From Bacteroidota bacterium (GTDB lineage: Bacteria > Bacteroidota > Bacteroidia > AKYH767-A > OLB10): a stretch of 64,000 bases of DNA. A program made the position numbers and the translations under genes. Below, in pieces: positions 52,758 through 61,445 of this stretch (positions are counted from its first letter, which is position 1; every line of letters starts with the position of its first letter). The stretch spans positions 1 to 64,000 of the forward strand of contig JADJMG010000006.1 in assembly GCA_016709725.1 (NCBI GenBank), read 5' to 3'. A model generated the notes under the pieces. It was not told the origin of the DNA, did not search any database, and saw only the letters and a program-made list of their open reading frames with translations.

Positions 52758-53771
52758 GATTAAAAAGAAAATATTCTCTCCAGCCTTACAATACATTTTG
52801 CAATTGATGTAAGTGCCGATCGCTTGTTCACCATTGAAACGGTGGATGAACTTCGTGAAGTGCTAAGCGATGAATCATTGAAGAAGGAAGCGAAGTTAAT
52901 TCTAGGAGGAGGAAGTAATATTTTATTCACAAAATCGGTGAAAGGTATTGTATTGTTGAATCGATTAAAGGGAATTGAAATAAAAAAAGAAGACGACGAA
53001 CATGTTTATGTTCAAGTGGGTGCTGGTGAAGTATGGCATCAATTTGTGATGTGGGCGGTGGATAAAGGATTTGGCGGAATCGAAAATTTAAGCTTGATTC
53101 CAGGTAGTGTAGGAGCAGGACCCATGCAAATATTGGAGCGTATGGGGTAGGAGTTGAAAGATTCATTTTATGAATTAGAAGCGATGAATTTGGCTACATT
53201 GGAAATTCAAAAGTTCTCGGCTGCCGATTGCAAATTCGGATATCGTGAAAGCGTTTTTAAAAATGAATTAAAGAATCAATACTTTATTACTTCCGTTTCA
53301 TTCCGACTCACAAAGCATCCCCAATTAAACACAAGTTACGGAGCCATCTCGCAAGAATTAGCCGCGCGTGGTGTGGTTTCTCCCACCGTAAAAGATATAA
53401 GCAACGCTGTCATCAGCATTCGACAAAGTAAATTACCCGACCCTAAAATTTTAGGCAACTCTGGAAGTTTCTTCAAAAATCCAGAGATCACAAAAGAGCA
53501 ATTCGAAAATTTACAACAGCAGCATCCTAACGTTGTCGCCTATCCGACATCCACCGGTAACATGAAATTGGCTGCAGGTTGGATGATTGAGCAATGTGGA
53601 TGGAAGGGAAAAGTAGTAGGGCACACGGGTTCACACAAAGACCAAGCGTTAGTCTTAGTCAACTACGGCGGAGCAACGGGATCAGAAGTTTACCAATTAG
53701 CACTCGACATCAAAAAAAGTGTTTTCGAAAAGTTTGGTGTGGAGATTAATCCGGAGGTGAATATTTATTGA
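52758..53771 (+). CDS. murB: UDP-N-acetylenolpyruvoylglucosamine reductase MurB (several compensating frameshifts)
   Basis: Reduces UDP-GlcNAc-enolpyruvate to UDP-MurNAc in peptidoglycan synthesis, using FAD. The FAD-binding stretch LILGGGSNILFT, the region ENLSLIPGSVGAGPMQNIGA (after repair), GYRESVFKN, the catalytic-serine segment GNSGSFFKNP and the closing INPEVNIY are visible. About 338 residues. Four small indels are needed: near 52778-52783 and 52800 (start region, giving FSLQPYNTFAIDVSADRL), near 53129 (one A missing after ATGCAA) and near 53151 (one extra G). They sum to zero, so the total stays a multiple of three. murB is essential, so sequence error is the natural reading. It follows rarA by 48 bases. 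Confidence 0.88.
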
Positions 53772-53824
53772 TTCGCACGAGATAGAAGAAGCAAAGAAAT
53801 TATTGAACGTAACGAATTTTAAAG

Positions 53825-53995
53825 CTTCTGGCTTCTGGCTTCTGGCTTCTAGTTTCTAGTTTCCCTGAGCGTAGTCGAAGGCGAACCCGAGCATAATCGA
53901 AGGGTGATTTTGAGCAAAGTCGAAGAGAAACCCCAGCGGGGTTCAACCTCATTAGCAAAGCGAAAATATAATAATAATCCAACCCCAGCGGGGTT
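53825..53995. repeat. Cluster of short repeats and REP-like palindromes at the edge of the RHS array
   Basis: Three repeat types lie in succession: GCTTCTG heptads (53824-53850) grading into TTTCTAG; three degenerate copies of CTGAGCGTAGTCGAAG at about 53865, 53887 and 53910; and two copies of the palindrome AACCCCAGCGGGGTT at 53929-53943 and 53981-53995. The second type resembles intergenic repeats common in Bacteroidota. The rest of the gap to 54212 is AT-rich, with no gene seen. Confidence 0.7.
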
Positions 53996-54212
53996 GAACA
54001 GCCTGCAATATATTGCGTAATTTAATGGGAAACGGTAGGTTAGTTATTTCAAGCAGTTAATTATCCTTCAAACATTTCATTTTTTTTAATTCTTTAAAAA
54101 ATAGATTTTTGAAGTCACATTTGCAACCAATTTAAAATCCATTTCCCTAAGTATTCAATGGAAAAGAGTTCCATATTTGCCAAATTCAAATTAAATACTC
54201 ACCTTTATATTA

Positions 54213-55136
54213 ATGTTAACAAAGCGATATACAATGACTTGGAGTGTCACGAAAGGTGAAGGATTTGCATTACGCTTCGGTTTTAATGGACAAGAAAAGG
54301 TTGACGAGATATCTGGATTAGGAAATCATAACACAGCTTTGTTTTGGGAGTATGATACACGCTTAGGGAGGAGATGGAATACAGACCCAAAACCCAATCC
54401 TTCAATTTCTAATTATGCTTGTTTTGGCAATAACCCTATTATTAATATAGATATTTTAGGAGATACAACATATAGGTTTAATCAGTCCAATGGAAAATAT
54501 ATAGGTATGTATGACACAGATGCAGTAGGTCAAATTGGTTCGTATGGTGCAAGTAAAACTATTGGAAAAGGTAAAGATAAACAAGAAGTTTGGGAAGGAA
54601 AAAGATTTGAATTTGCAGACCCTGCAACAGATGCCACACAAATTAGAGACGGTATTATTAATCAACTTATATTCGTAAGTAATGATGATATGAAAGGAAT
54701 ACTAACAGAGCAAGGTGCTTTCAATTACGATGACAAGAATAATCCTCTTGCTTTTTACAATAATAGTACTGGAGGTCAAAATTTTGATTATTCAATAGCA
54801 GTTATACCAGGTAAATATGGAGCACTGGGTGCTAGTTCAACACCATTAGATCCTTTAACGCCTTCAAGTGTATTGTTTTTACCAGAAGGAGATTTCACAG
54901 CACACAATCATATGAATTTCGGTAATTATTTATGGGGTGCTTCAGGTTATACTTTAGGTTTTAATTATTTTTTGCTTCAAATCGGAGCGCATATAAACAG
55001 TTTAAAGAATCCTGTCTCAAATGGCTATCCAAGGCAATGGGATTCTAAAGACGACCAAAACTCAATCACTAAAGGAGCATTTCACGCCAGACAATTTAAG
55101 TATAGAACAATTTTAGAGATGCGACCACATAAATAA
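54213..55136 (+). CDS. RHS-core tip module 1, C-terminal toxin domain unassigned
   Basis: A 307-residue protein that begins in an RHS core of the variant type RFGFNGQEKVDEI, EYDTRLGRRWNTDPKPN and FGNNPIINID. RHS proteins carry their toxin after this core. The remaining ~220 residues include HNHMNFGNYLWGASGYTLGF, GAHINSLKN and DSKDDQNSITKGAFHA. I have seen similar tips on Bacteroidota RHS proteins and they may relate to the 'toxin 44' class, but I cannot name a catalytic site with confidence. No signal peptide and no RHS repeats precede the core; upstream is only murB. A lipoprotein gene starts 8 bases after the stop. It lacks the leader repeat seen before modules 2-6. Confidence 0.7.
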   Translation: MLTKRYTMTWSVTKGEGFALRFGFNGQEKVDEISGLGNHNTALFWEYDTRLGRRWNTDPKPNPSISNYACFGNNPIINIDILGDTTYRFNQSNGKYIGMYDTDAVGQIGSYGASKTIGKGKDKQEVWEGKRFEFADPATDATQIRDGIINQLIFVSNDDMKGILTEQGAFNYDDKNNPLAFYNNSTGGQNFDYSIAVIPGKYGALGASSTPLDPLTPSSVLFLPEGDFTAHNHMNFGNYLWGASGYTLGFNYFLLQIGAHINSLKNPVSNGYPRQWDSKDDQNSITKGAFHARQFKYRTILEMRPHK

Positions 55137-55144
55137 AAAAGCAA

Positions 55145-55666
55145 ATGGAATTAATACGCCTTACAATACTAATTTTTGCCCTAATGGGTATATCTTCTTG
55201 CACTAACACAGAGGTTAAAAACAATGAAATTGATAAATTCATATCAAAATATCGAAATGAACCCTTTTCAAAATTTTATGGTGTGAGCATTACATTTAGG
55301 GATAGGGATTTGGGAAGTGATATTTATATGGTTTCAAAACTAGGAGGCAAATATCCACCCTACATAATTCATTTCAACAAAAGACAAAACGTAGTTACGA
55401 GTATTGATAATAAACTTTTAAAACAGAGAAACTTTAGTAACTATTTTGATGAAAATAGAATAAAAGATTTGATGAAAGAGTTTATAAAATATGATTTCAA
55501 AAATTTAAGTGTTGATAGTATTGGAAACATATTTATTAGTCCATTTTATGGAAAACATTCCCCAAATTTGCTACGTCTAAGCTCCACAAAAAATGAAAAG
55601 ATTGTGAAAAAAGGGTCTGTTTATGAATTGTATAAAGATAATTGGTATATAAACAAAGGGGAATAA
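55145..55666 (+). CDS. Predicted lipoprotein, putative immunity protein for module 1
   Basis: 173 residues with a lipoprotein signal, MELIRLTILIFALMGISSC, lipobox cysteine at residue 19. The mature part is rich in lysine and aromatic residues and matches no family I recognise. Its place directly after an RHS tip is that of an immunity gene. A lipoprotein immunity protein implies that the toxin acts in the periplasm or at the membrane surface. Confidence 0.65.
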   Translation: MELIRLTILIFALMGISSCTNTEVKNNEIDKFISKYRNEPFSKFYGVSITFRDRDLGSDIYMVSKLGGKYPPYIIHFNKRQNVVTSIDNKLLKQRNFSNYFDENRIKDLMKEFIKYDFKNLSVDSIGNIFISPFYGKHSPNLLRLSSTKNEKIVKKGSVYELYKDNWYINKGE

Positions 55667-55846
55667 AAACTGAGAGGAAAAGAATTATCAAAGCCGCCAA
55701 ATTTGGTGACTTTTTTCTCTCGGTGGAGTACATATTGTTTGAAAAATTGTATTAATTTTTCTTCGCGGTTATTGAAAATACTATATTAGATTACAAGTAT
55801 CACATTAAACTTGGGTAAAGCATTGAAATATCAATAGTAGAATATT
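55667..55846. other. Gap between module 1 unit and module 2 repeat
   Basis: AT-rich sequence without a convincing gene. A short plus-strand stretch reads AKFGDFFLSVEYILFEKLY before a stop and could be a gene remnant, but I cannot identify it. Confidence 0.4.
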
Positions 55847-56060
55847 GCAGTTATGATAAATACTTTTAGAACTGCATCCAATTAAACAACATTTGTTTCT
55901 TAGATTTTAACAAAATACATGATTATTAATTTACATCTCAAAAAAATCAATAGAGCGAGCTTGTTTTATTTTAAAAAAATGTATTTTTAATCTTGTGAAT
56001 GGATTTTCAAAAATATCGCTAACGGATTTTCCGGTAACTTGTACAATGGGTTACCGTTTC
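55847..56060 (+). repeat. RHS module leader repeat, copy 2
   Basis: Starts with GCAGTTATG, continues through TTAATTTACATCTCAAAA and an AT-rich stretch to the GTG at 55995, then encodes NGFSKISLTDFPVTCT and the first RHS-core residues. Related copies precede modules 3, 4, 5 and 6. Confidence 0.8.
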
Positions 56061-56972
56061 GCCTTTAATGGGATGGAGAAGGATGATGAAGTGAAGGGAG
56101 TAGGTAATAGTTTAGATTATTCAGCTCGAATATATGATCCACGACTAGGAAGATGGCTTTCTGGTGATCCAGATCAAGCAAAGTATACATCATTAAGTCC
56201 CTATTGTGCTTTTAATAATTCGCCAATCTTAATGGTTGACCCTACAGGCAAGGGTGCTAAAGTTGTTAAAGTTTATGAAAACGGTAAGGTAGTGGCTTTA
56301 AAAGTAGTCGCAACAATATATGTATATTCAACTGTAAGTTCAATTCAGAATGATATTTCAAATCACGCTTCAAATATTCAAGAAGAAATAAATACTGCAT
56401 ACAATGTTAATGCAACTGGTACCGTTACAGTTGGTGATAAAACGATCCAAGTTCCAGTAGTATTCGAAATAACTGTTTTGCCCGTTGGAGGAGAAAATGG
56501 ACCATCTGATGCAGAAAAGCTTGCATATAAAAATACAGACGCAAGTGTCAATTATGTTCATTTAAATGATAATGCTCCTGGGCCTGATCACACTTCAGAT
56601 ACTAAAGGAAATACTGGTGATTGGTCAATAAATCCATCTACGGGTTCAAAAACAAGGGCACATGAATTCGCCCATTTTCTCGGATGGTCAATTAAGTTAA
56701 AAAATGGGACCTATTTTGATCACCCAACTGATGGCGGCTATGACGATTCAGTAGTCAAGACTACAGAAAATAATTTGTCACCTGGAGATTTAGGCAAATT
56801 TAATTACGGTGGAGGATTAGATGGAACACCTCAGTCATATGTTTTAAAATCAGATTACTTTAAGAAAGATAATGGAATTGTTGATAATTATGACGAAAGA
56901 ACAGGCAATGACAACAAAAGAGAAGTCTCAAAATTCATTGGGCCAGCGATAACAAATGAAATAAATAAATAA
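55995..56972 (+). CDS. RHS-core tip module 2 with HEFAH zinc-metallopeptidase domain
   Basis: 325 residues from a GTG start; the start is uncertain because the protein looks like the end of a longer RHS protein. The core reads YRFAFNGMEKDDEVKGVGN, ARIYDPRLGRWLSGDP and a closing MVDPTG. After about 80 residues comes a tip of about 240 residues with RAHEFAHFLGWS: HExxH (HEFAH, codons 56661-56675) is the zinc-binding motif of metallopeptidases. The downstream FDHPTDGGYDD may give the third ligand. Predicted action: proteolysis of an envelope target in a competitor. The next gene starts one base after the stop codon. Confidence 0.78.
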   Translation: MNGFSKISLTDFPVTCTMGYRFAFNGMEKDDEVKGVGNSLDYSARIYDPRLGRWLSGDPDQAKYTSLSPYCAFNNSPILMVDPTGKGAKVVKVYENGKVVALKVVATIYVYSTVSSIQNDISNHASNIQEEINTAYNVNATGTVTVGDKTIQVPVVFEITVLPVGGENGPSDAEKLAYKNTDASVNYVHLNDNAPGPDHTSDTKGNTGDWSINPSTGSKTRAHEFAHFLGWSIKLKNGTYFDHPTDGGYDDSVVKTTENNLSPGDLGKFNYGGGLDGTPQSYVLKSDYFKKDNGIVDNYDERTGNDNKREVSKFIGPAITNEINK

Positions 56973-56973
56973 T

Positions 56974-57705
56974 ATGAAAAATAGATGCATTTTATTCTTA
57001 ATATTATTTGAACTTTTAATTTTTAAAAATGCATCATCTCAATATGCTAGAATTGAACTTTGGAGTGACACATCAAAATTGAAAACTTCCGATGAAATCA
57101 ACTTGGTCAAATCTGTAGAGATTTATGAAATTTCAGCCAATGAAGGAGATGTCTTTTCAGAAGAATATTTTAGTGAATTGCTTTATGGAAAATTTGTCAG
57201 CTTTACTTTTTTTAAGATGAAAGTTGACGAAAAATTGCTTTCGTATATTAAAAACATCCAATCTGAACATTTAATTTTTAATGATTGTGTTTTTAATGAT
57301 TCGATATTAAATTTTAATAATAAGCACATTCTTTATTTGGAATTAAATAGTTGTAATATTAAAAGAATAGGTACATCAATACGAAGGATAAAGCAATTAA
57401 AAGCTTTGTCAATTCGAAGTTCAAATATCGAGCTGTTACCAAATTGGATTTTCAAATTAAAAAAATTAAATTTATTGGATCTTACAGAGAACCCAATTAG
57501 TAATTTAGATAAAGTCTTGAGAAAAAATTCTCAATTAAAACACCTTAAATTGCAGAGTAACGATCTTGAATACGAAGATGTAAGTAGGATTCCTTGTATG
57601 TTAACTGGATTAGTTTCATTACAAATTAGAAGTAATAATTTTAATTGTGATGAATTCAAAAGAAGACACGATACATCTAAATATGAATTTTCTGTTTGTG
57701 ATTAA
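56974..57705 (+). CDS. Exported leucine-rich-repeat-like protein, putative immunity for module 2
   Basis: 243 residues with a signal peptide (MKNRCILFLILFELLIFKNA, probably cut before SSQY). The middle has leucine-rich-repeat-like segments: YLELNSCNIKRIG, LKALSIRSSNIELLPNWIF, LNLLDLTENPISNL and LKHLKLQSNDL. Such repeats commonly bind other proteins, in keeping with direct neutralisation of the module 2 metallopeptidase, whose stop codon lies two bases upstream. Confidence 0.68.
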   Translation: MKNRCILFLILFELLIFKNASSQYARIELWSDTSKLKTSDEINLVKSVEIYEISANEGDVFSEEYFSELLYGKFVSFTFFKMKVDEKLLSYIKNIQSEHLIFNDCVFNDSILNFNNKHILYLELNSCNIKRIGTSIRRIKQLKALSIRSSNIELLPNWIFKLKKLNLLDLTENPISNLDKVLRKNSQLKHLKLQSNDLEYEDVSRIPCMLTGLVSLQIRSNNFNCDEFKRRHDTSKYEFSVCD

Positions 57706-57726
57706 TGATCTTTTGATATACCATTA

Positions 57727-57955
57727 GGTTCAAGGTGGAGTTATGTTAGTAGCTTTTAGTATTTCAACAAATGAGACAACTATAGTTTCTTTGTTTTGTA
57801 ACAAATTAATTGTTTATTAATTTGTATCTCAAAAAAATCAAGAGAACGAACTTGACTTAATAAAAAAATTGTATTTTTATTCTGTGAATGGATTTTCAAA
57901 ATATCGCTAACGGATTTTCCGGTAACTTGTACAATGGGTTACCGTTTCGGATTCA
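57727..57955 (+). repeat. RHS module leader repeat, copy 3
   Basis: Begins GGTTCAAGGTGGAGTTATG; the same block is at 61216 in copy 5. It holds TTTG (57795-57798) 18 bases before TTAATTTG (57817-57824), a fair match to the Bacteroidota promoter pattern. The coding part starts at GTG 57884 but lacks one A in TTTTCAAAATATCG, so it is out of frame with the following core. Confidence 0.8.
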
Positions 57956-58839
57956 ACGGTAAAGAAAACGATAATGAAGTGAAAGGAGTTGGAAACAGTT
58001 TAGATTTTGGAGCGAGAATTTATGATTCACGTTTAGGGAGATGGTTGATTGTGGATCCTTTAACAAAAAAATATCCTGACATTAGTCCATATGCTTACGC
58101 TGCTAATAATCCAATATTCTTTATAGACCCTGACGGAGAAAAAGTAAAAGCGTTTTCAGTTGCTTCTCAAACATTAGTTCTAAAGACTTTAAATTATGCA
58201 TTCGGTAAAGATCATGGATTCAACTTTGAAAACAACACTCTAATTCATAATGGAGAAACACCTAAGAATATGACCCCACAGCAAACTTTAATGTTCAACT
58301 ATTTACAAGAAACATTAGTGAAATCGCAAACAATTACAACAGTTATTGCCAATCAAAATATTTCTGTAAGCCAAAATAGTGATGGTGAAATAGTATCAGG
58401 GGGAGCTGTTCAAGATGGTAATGCAACTACTTTCTTCTATGGTGCAACAAGAACTTACAAAGACAATGGTACTTTCATGGCTCCTACAATAACTTCTTCA
58501 ACACAAGATAATAATGAAATTCTTGTTACTTCAGGTTTAATACAGAATGGAATAAATCTTACAATAGAAGGGGGCGATAAAGTTTTTGGTGTAGAACACG
58601 CAACTTTACATGAACTTGCTCATGGTATGATGAATGTGATAATGAATGAAATGAAAGGAGAATATAATGGAGTAAATTTCAATGACATGACAGAGACCCA
58701 ACGAAGTGATTGGGCTATTAGATTCACTAACACATTACTTCAATCTCAAAATCAATCCTTAGAAACAGGTCAAGGACAACATGGAAGGGAATCAGGAACT
58801 GCACCCAATAAAAATGATGTAGCACCGTTATCAGAATAG
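57884..58839 (+). CDS. RHS-core tip module 3 with HELAH zinc-metallopeptidase domain (one frameshift)
   Basis: About 318 residues when read from the GTG at 57884 with one base restored in the A-run near 57900; an unbroken frame starts at ATG 57934. Core: YRFGFNGKENDNEVKGVGN, GARIYDSRLGRWLIVDPLT, closing IDPDGEK. The tip has EHATLHELAHGMMNV: the zinc motif HELAH is encoded at 58609-58623. The tip is not visibly related to that of module 2 apart from this motif. The C-terminal end is polar and glutamine-rich. The next gene starts 6 bases downstream. Confidence 0.76.
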
Positions 58840-58845
58840 TAGAAT

Positions 58846-59223
58846 ATGGAAAAGCTATTTATATACCTCGTTCTAGCAGTTTTTTGTAGCTGCAATGCAA
58901 TTGCTCAAAAAAGCGACAAACTCGTTTTGCAATCATTAGAATATCTAAATCAAAAGTTTCATTTGAATCTTGAAAAAGAAAATGTTGTAATCTTAATCAA
59001 GATGGACAGTTCAGAAAAATATATCTGTTATAAGTACTTCAAAAACTCTGATTTACCTGAATTGGCAAGAATAAAATGGCAATATGAAATAGAAGTTCTC
59101 GGCAAAGACAGCTATGAGTTTACTTTGAAAAGCTCTTCCGAATATAAAGGAACTTTTGAAGTATTAGAAAAAGAACAAGACTACACTTTCACGAATTTGC
59201 GATACGTTAAAAGAAATGACTAA
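58846..59223 (+). CDS. Small predicted lipoprotein, putative immunity for module 3
   Basis: 125 residues with a hydrophobic signal, MEKLFIYLVLAVFCSCNAIA; the cysteine in VFCSC may be lipidated, or the signal may be cut after NAIAQ. The mature part is charged and predicted alpha/beta, without a known domain. It lies directly after the module 3 tip, in the immunity position. Confidence 0.63.
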   Translation: MEKLFIYLVLAVFCSCNAIAQKSDKLVLQSLEYLNQKFHLNLEKENVVILIKMDSSEKYICYKYFKNSDLPELARIKWQYEIEVLGKDSYEFTLKSSSEYKGTFEVLEKEQDYTFTNLRYVKRND

Positions 59224-59337
59224 TCAAAATCCCAAGTTTATGCCCTGTACGCACTAAGCTGACGGGCTGCCTTGCGGGTTAGGGGTTTAGTGTGTTTTAA
59301 ATTTATACGCTAGACAAAACGGCTTGGCGTTTTTAAT
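59224..59337. other. Gap before regulator remnant
   Basis: No gene. A GC-richer stretch (59242-59296) contains outer arms CACTAA and TTTAGTG around GCTGACGGG and GGGTTAGGGG. A small hairpin AAAACG-CCAAGC-CGTTTT lies near 59315-59333 on the minus strand and could be a terminator for the remnant regulator. The motif GGCTTGGCGTTTT recurs at about 62912. Confidence 0.4.
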
Positions 59338-59435
59338 TTATCCAATTTGTTGAAACAGATCTTTAAACTTTTTTTTGAGAGTGCTAAATCGAGCACTTGT
59401 AAAATCATATTTTTTTCTTGTTCGGGCAGTTTAGT
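59338..59435 (-). pseudogene. Remnant C-terminus of an XRE-type regulator
   Basis: Reads KLPEQEKNMILQVLDLALSK and ends KDLFQQIG on the minus strand, the usual end of helix-turn-helix (XRE) regulators of about 110-150 residues (a LPxxEKxxILxxLD helix and a basic tail). The frame meets a stop (TGA) just upstream and no DNA-binding part remains. It abuts the leader repeat of module 4 at 59443. Confidence 0.4.
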
Positions 59436-59442
59436 TCAAATT

Positions 59443-59655
59443 GCAGTTATGATTGTAGATGTTAGTATTTCAGGCAATAAAACACTGTTAGTTAAGTAGT
59501 ATTCACATATTTCAGAATCTCAACGACAAAGAATCAAACAAACGAACTTGTCATATTCGAAAAAAATGTATTTTTAATTCTGTGAATGGATTTTCTAATA
59601 TATCGCTAACGGATTTTCCGATAACTTGTACAACGGGTTACCGTTTCGGTTTTAA
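59443..59655 (+). repeat. RHS module leader repeat, copy 4
   Basis: GCAGTTATG-type start, then a more diverged AT-rich middle, then the conserved coding part from GTG 59582 (NGFSNISLTDFPITCTTGYR). It is the most diverged of the five copies upstream of the GTG. Confidence 0.75.
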
Positions 59656-60486
59656 CGGGAAGGAAAATGATAATGAAGTGAAAGGAACAGGAAATAGTTT
59701 AGACTTTGAAGCTAGGATTTATGATCCAAGGCTGGGGCGATGGTTGAGTTTAGATCCTGAAACCAGATTAATGCCATGGATATCTCCTTACAATTATGTT
59801 AGTAATAGCCCAATTTTAAAAATGATCCTGATGGAAAAGTCGATTACACTTATACTTTAAGAGATGTTAAAAATAAAGATGGTTCTTTAACAAGAATTGT
59901 AGATATAAATGTGGTTTACAAAGTTGTTAATCAATCATCGAGAGCAGTAACTCAAGCTCATTTTGCCGGTGCACAGAATGAAGCTGTTGGGTTATTTAAT
60001 TATTCTGTTCCTGAGGATGCTAAATACTTAAAAAACGTTTCAAATATAATTGTTAATGTGAACATAAGTTTTAAAATGGAAAATGATATTAACAATGTAA
60101 AGGCTGGCGAAAATATTTTATTAGTGGTTGATAAACTTAAAAATCAAGAAGGAGAAAAAGATGTTGCAGGACTCGCTTATATATCTGGAAATGTTGCTGC
60201 CGTGGAAGCCAGTTATTTAAACGATGGCAATTTCCCAGCATTAGTTTTGCATGAGGTGGGACATAATTTTAACCTTGAACATAATAATGGTTCTGGAAGT
60301 TTAATGAATGATCATTTAGAAAATTCAGGCACAGGGAGAGGTGGATTTAATTTGACGAAAAACGAGATAAAAACACAATTTGAGGGAGCATATCTAAATT
60401 CGTTGAAATCAGAGAATGGCACTCATTGCGATGGCGATGTAAAATCTAATGCAAAAAAATTCCGAAATGAATATGTTACAAAATAG
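59582..60486 (+). CDS. RHS-core tip module 4 with metzincin-type metallopeptidase domain (one frameshift)
   Basis: About 301 residues. Core: YRFGFNGKENDNEVKGTGN, ARIYDPRLGRWLSLDPETR, closing NDPDGK after repair. The frame breaks at 59819-59823, where TTAAAAATG lacks one A; restoring it reads SPILKNDPDGKVDYTYTLRD. The tip carries HEVGHNFNLEH (codons 60250-60282), the extended HExxHxxxxxH zinc motif of metzincins, followed by GSGSLMND, which fits a Met-turn. This is the clearest enzyme prediction in the array: a secreted-type zinc endopeptidase. The following gene overlaps the end by about 20 bases. Confidence 0.8.
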
Positions 60487-61027
60487 TATACTTGTTACTG
60501 CAATATTAATATTGTTCAGTTGCAATTCCTTTAAGAAATTTATTATTGGACCTCTTACTTTTGAAATACCAAACAACTGGATTATAGTTCCCACTAATGG
60601 AATTGATAGTCAAACTGGCTACTTAATTATGGGAAATAAAGATACTTTGTATTACGATCTGGGATATTATAGTAATTCTTTAACAGAGCCTAAGAACTTA
60701 AAGCTTATTCCAAAGAAATTTTCAAATAAAATTGATAGCTCTTTTGTAGATATGACTAATATTATTTTTGTTGAAGACAATAAATTGGATTACGATTTAT
60801 ACTATAAACAGAATGTAACTTTTAAAAACATTGGAAAATATCAACTAAAATTAGTCTTTCCTAGAAGACCTGGAATCGGAATAACAGGATTACATATTGA
60901 TAGTTTATCCAATTCTTTAATAGGTAGAATGAAATTTACGATTTATGCAAACAATTTACCACTAGAGTTTCAGAATCAAGCTTTAGAAATATTTGAAAAA
61001 GTTCAAATTAATAAATCTCATAATTAA
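60467..61027 (+). CDS. Predicted lipoprotein, putative immunity for module 4
   Basis: About 186 residues. The start at 60467 (or ATG 60473) begins a lipoprotein signal MLQNSILVTAILILFSC; a start at 60449 would add polar residues before it. The mature part contains FEIPNNWIIVPTNG and later PRRPGIGITGLHIDSLSN, without a known domain. Overlap with the module 4 gene suggests translational coupling, as expected for a toxin-immunity pair. Confidence 0.65.
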   Translation: MNMLQNSILVTAILILFSCNSFKKFIIGPLTFEIPNNWIIVPTNGIDSQTGYLIMGNKDTLYYDLGYYSNSLTEPKNLKLIPKKFSNKIDSSFVDMTNIIFVEDNKLDYDLYYKQNVTFKNIGKYQLKLVFPRRPGIGITGLHIDSLSNSLIGRMKFTIYANNLPLEFQNQALEIFEKVQINKSHN

Positions 61028-61215
61028 AAATTCTATATTAAATAGTTTTAAAGTAGTACTGTCAAACATTTAATTTATTGGTATTGAAAAACGCAGTGAA
61101 AGAATAAGATCTAAAGTATTGAATTAGTGCTAAAACTTCAAATTTATAAGAACTTAGACTGTAATCACCCTCGAAATTTGGAGATTTTATTAAAAACAGA
61201 AATATCTCCAACTTT
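61028..61215. other. Gap between module 4 unit and module 5 repeat
   Basis: AT-rich sequence; no gene, hairpin or clear promoter seen. Confidence 0.5.
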
Positions 61216-61445
61216 GGTTCAAGATGGAATTATGTTAATAGCTGTTAGTTTTTACGCCAATGAAATAACAGCAGTTTATTAATTTTCACAAATACTACTT
61301 ATCTATCAATTTGCGTCTCAAAAAAACCAAGAGAATGAACTTGACTTTAATAAAAAAATTGTATTTTTATTCTGTGAATGGATTTTCAAAAATATCGCTA
61401 ACGGATTTTCCGGTAACTTGTACAATGAGTTACCGCTTCGCCTTT
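61216..61445 (+). repeat. RHS module leader repeat, copy 5
   Basis: Begins GGTTCAAGATGGAATTATG, like copy 3. In this copy the AT-rich leader stays open in the core frame: ATG at 61335 gives MNLTLIKKLYFYSVNGFSKI, so the leader may itself be coding, or a remnant of a longer RHS protein. Confidence 0.8.

Noticed and set aside
53800..53982. Minus-strand 60-codon frame
   Set aside because: It lies wholly within intergenic repeats (CTGAGCGTAGTCGAAG and palindromes); its arginine-rich product is a by-product of the repeats.
59242..59330. Integron attC-like site
   Set aside because: Outer arms CACTAA/TTTAGTG and a GTTAGGG are present, but the core-site pattern (GTTRRRY/RYYYAAC) is not met and there is no integrase or cassette array.
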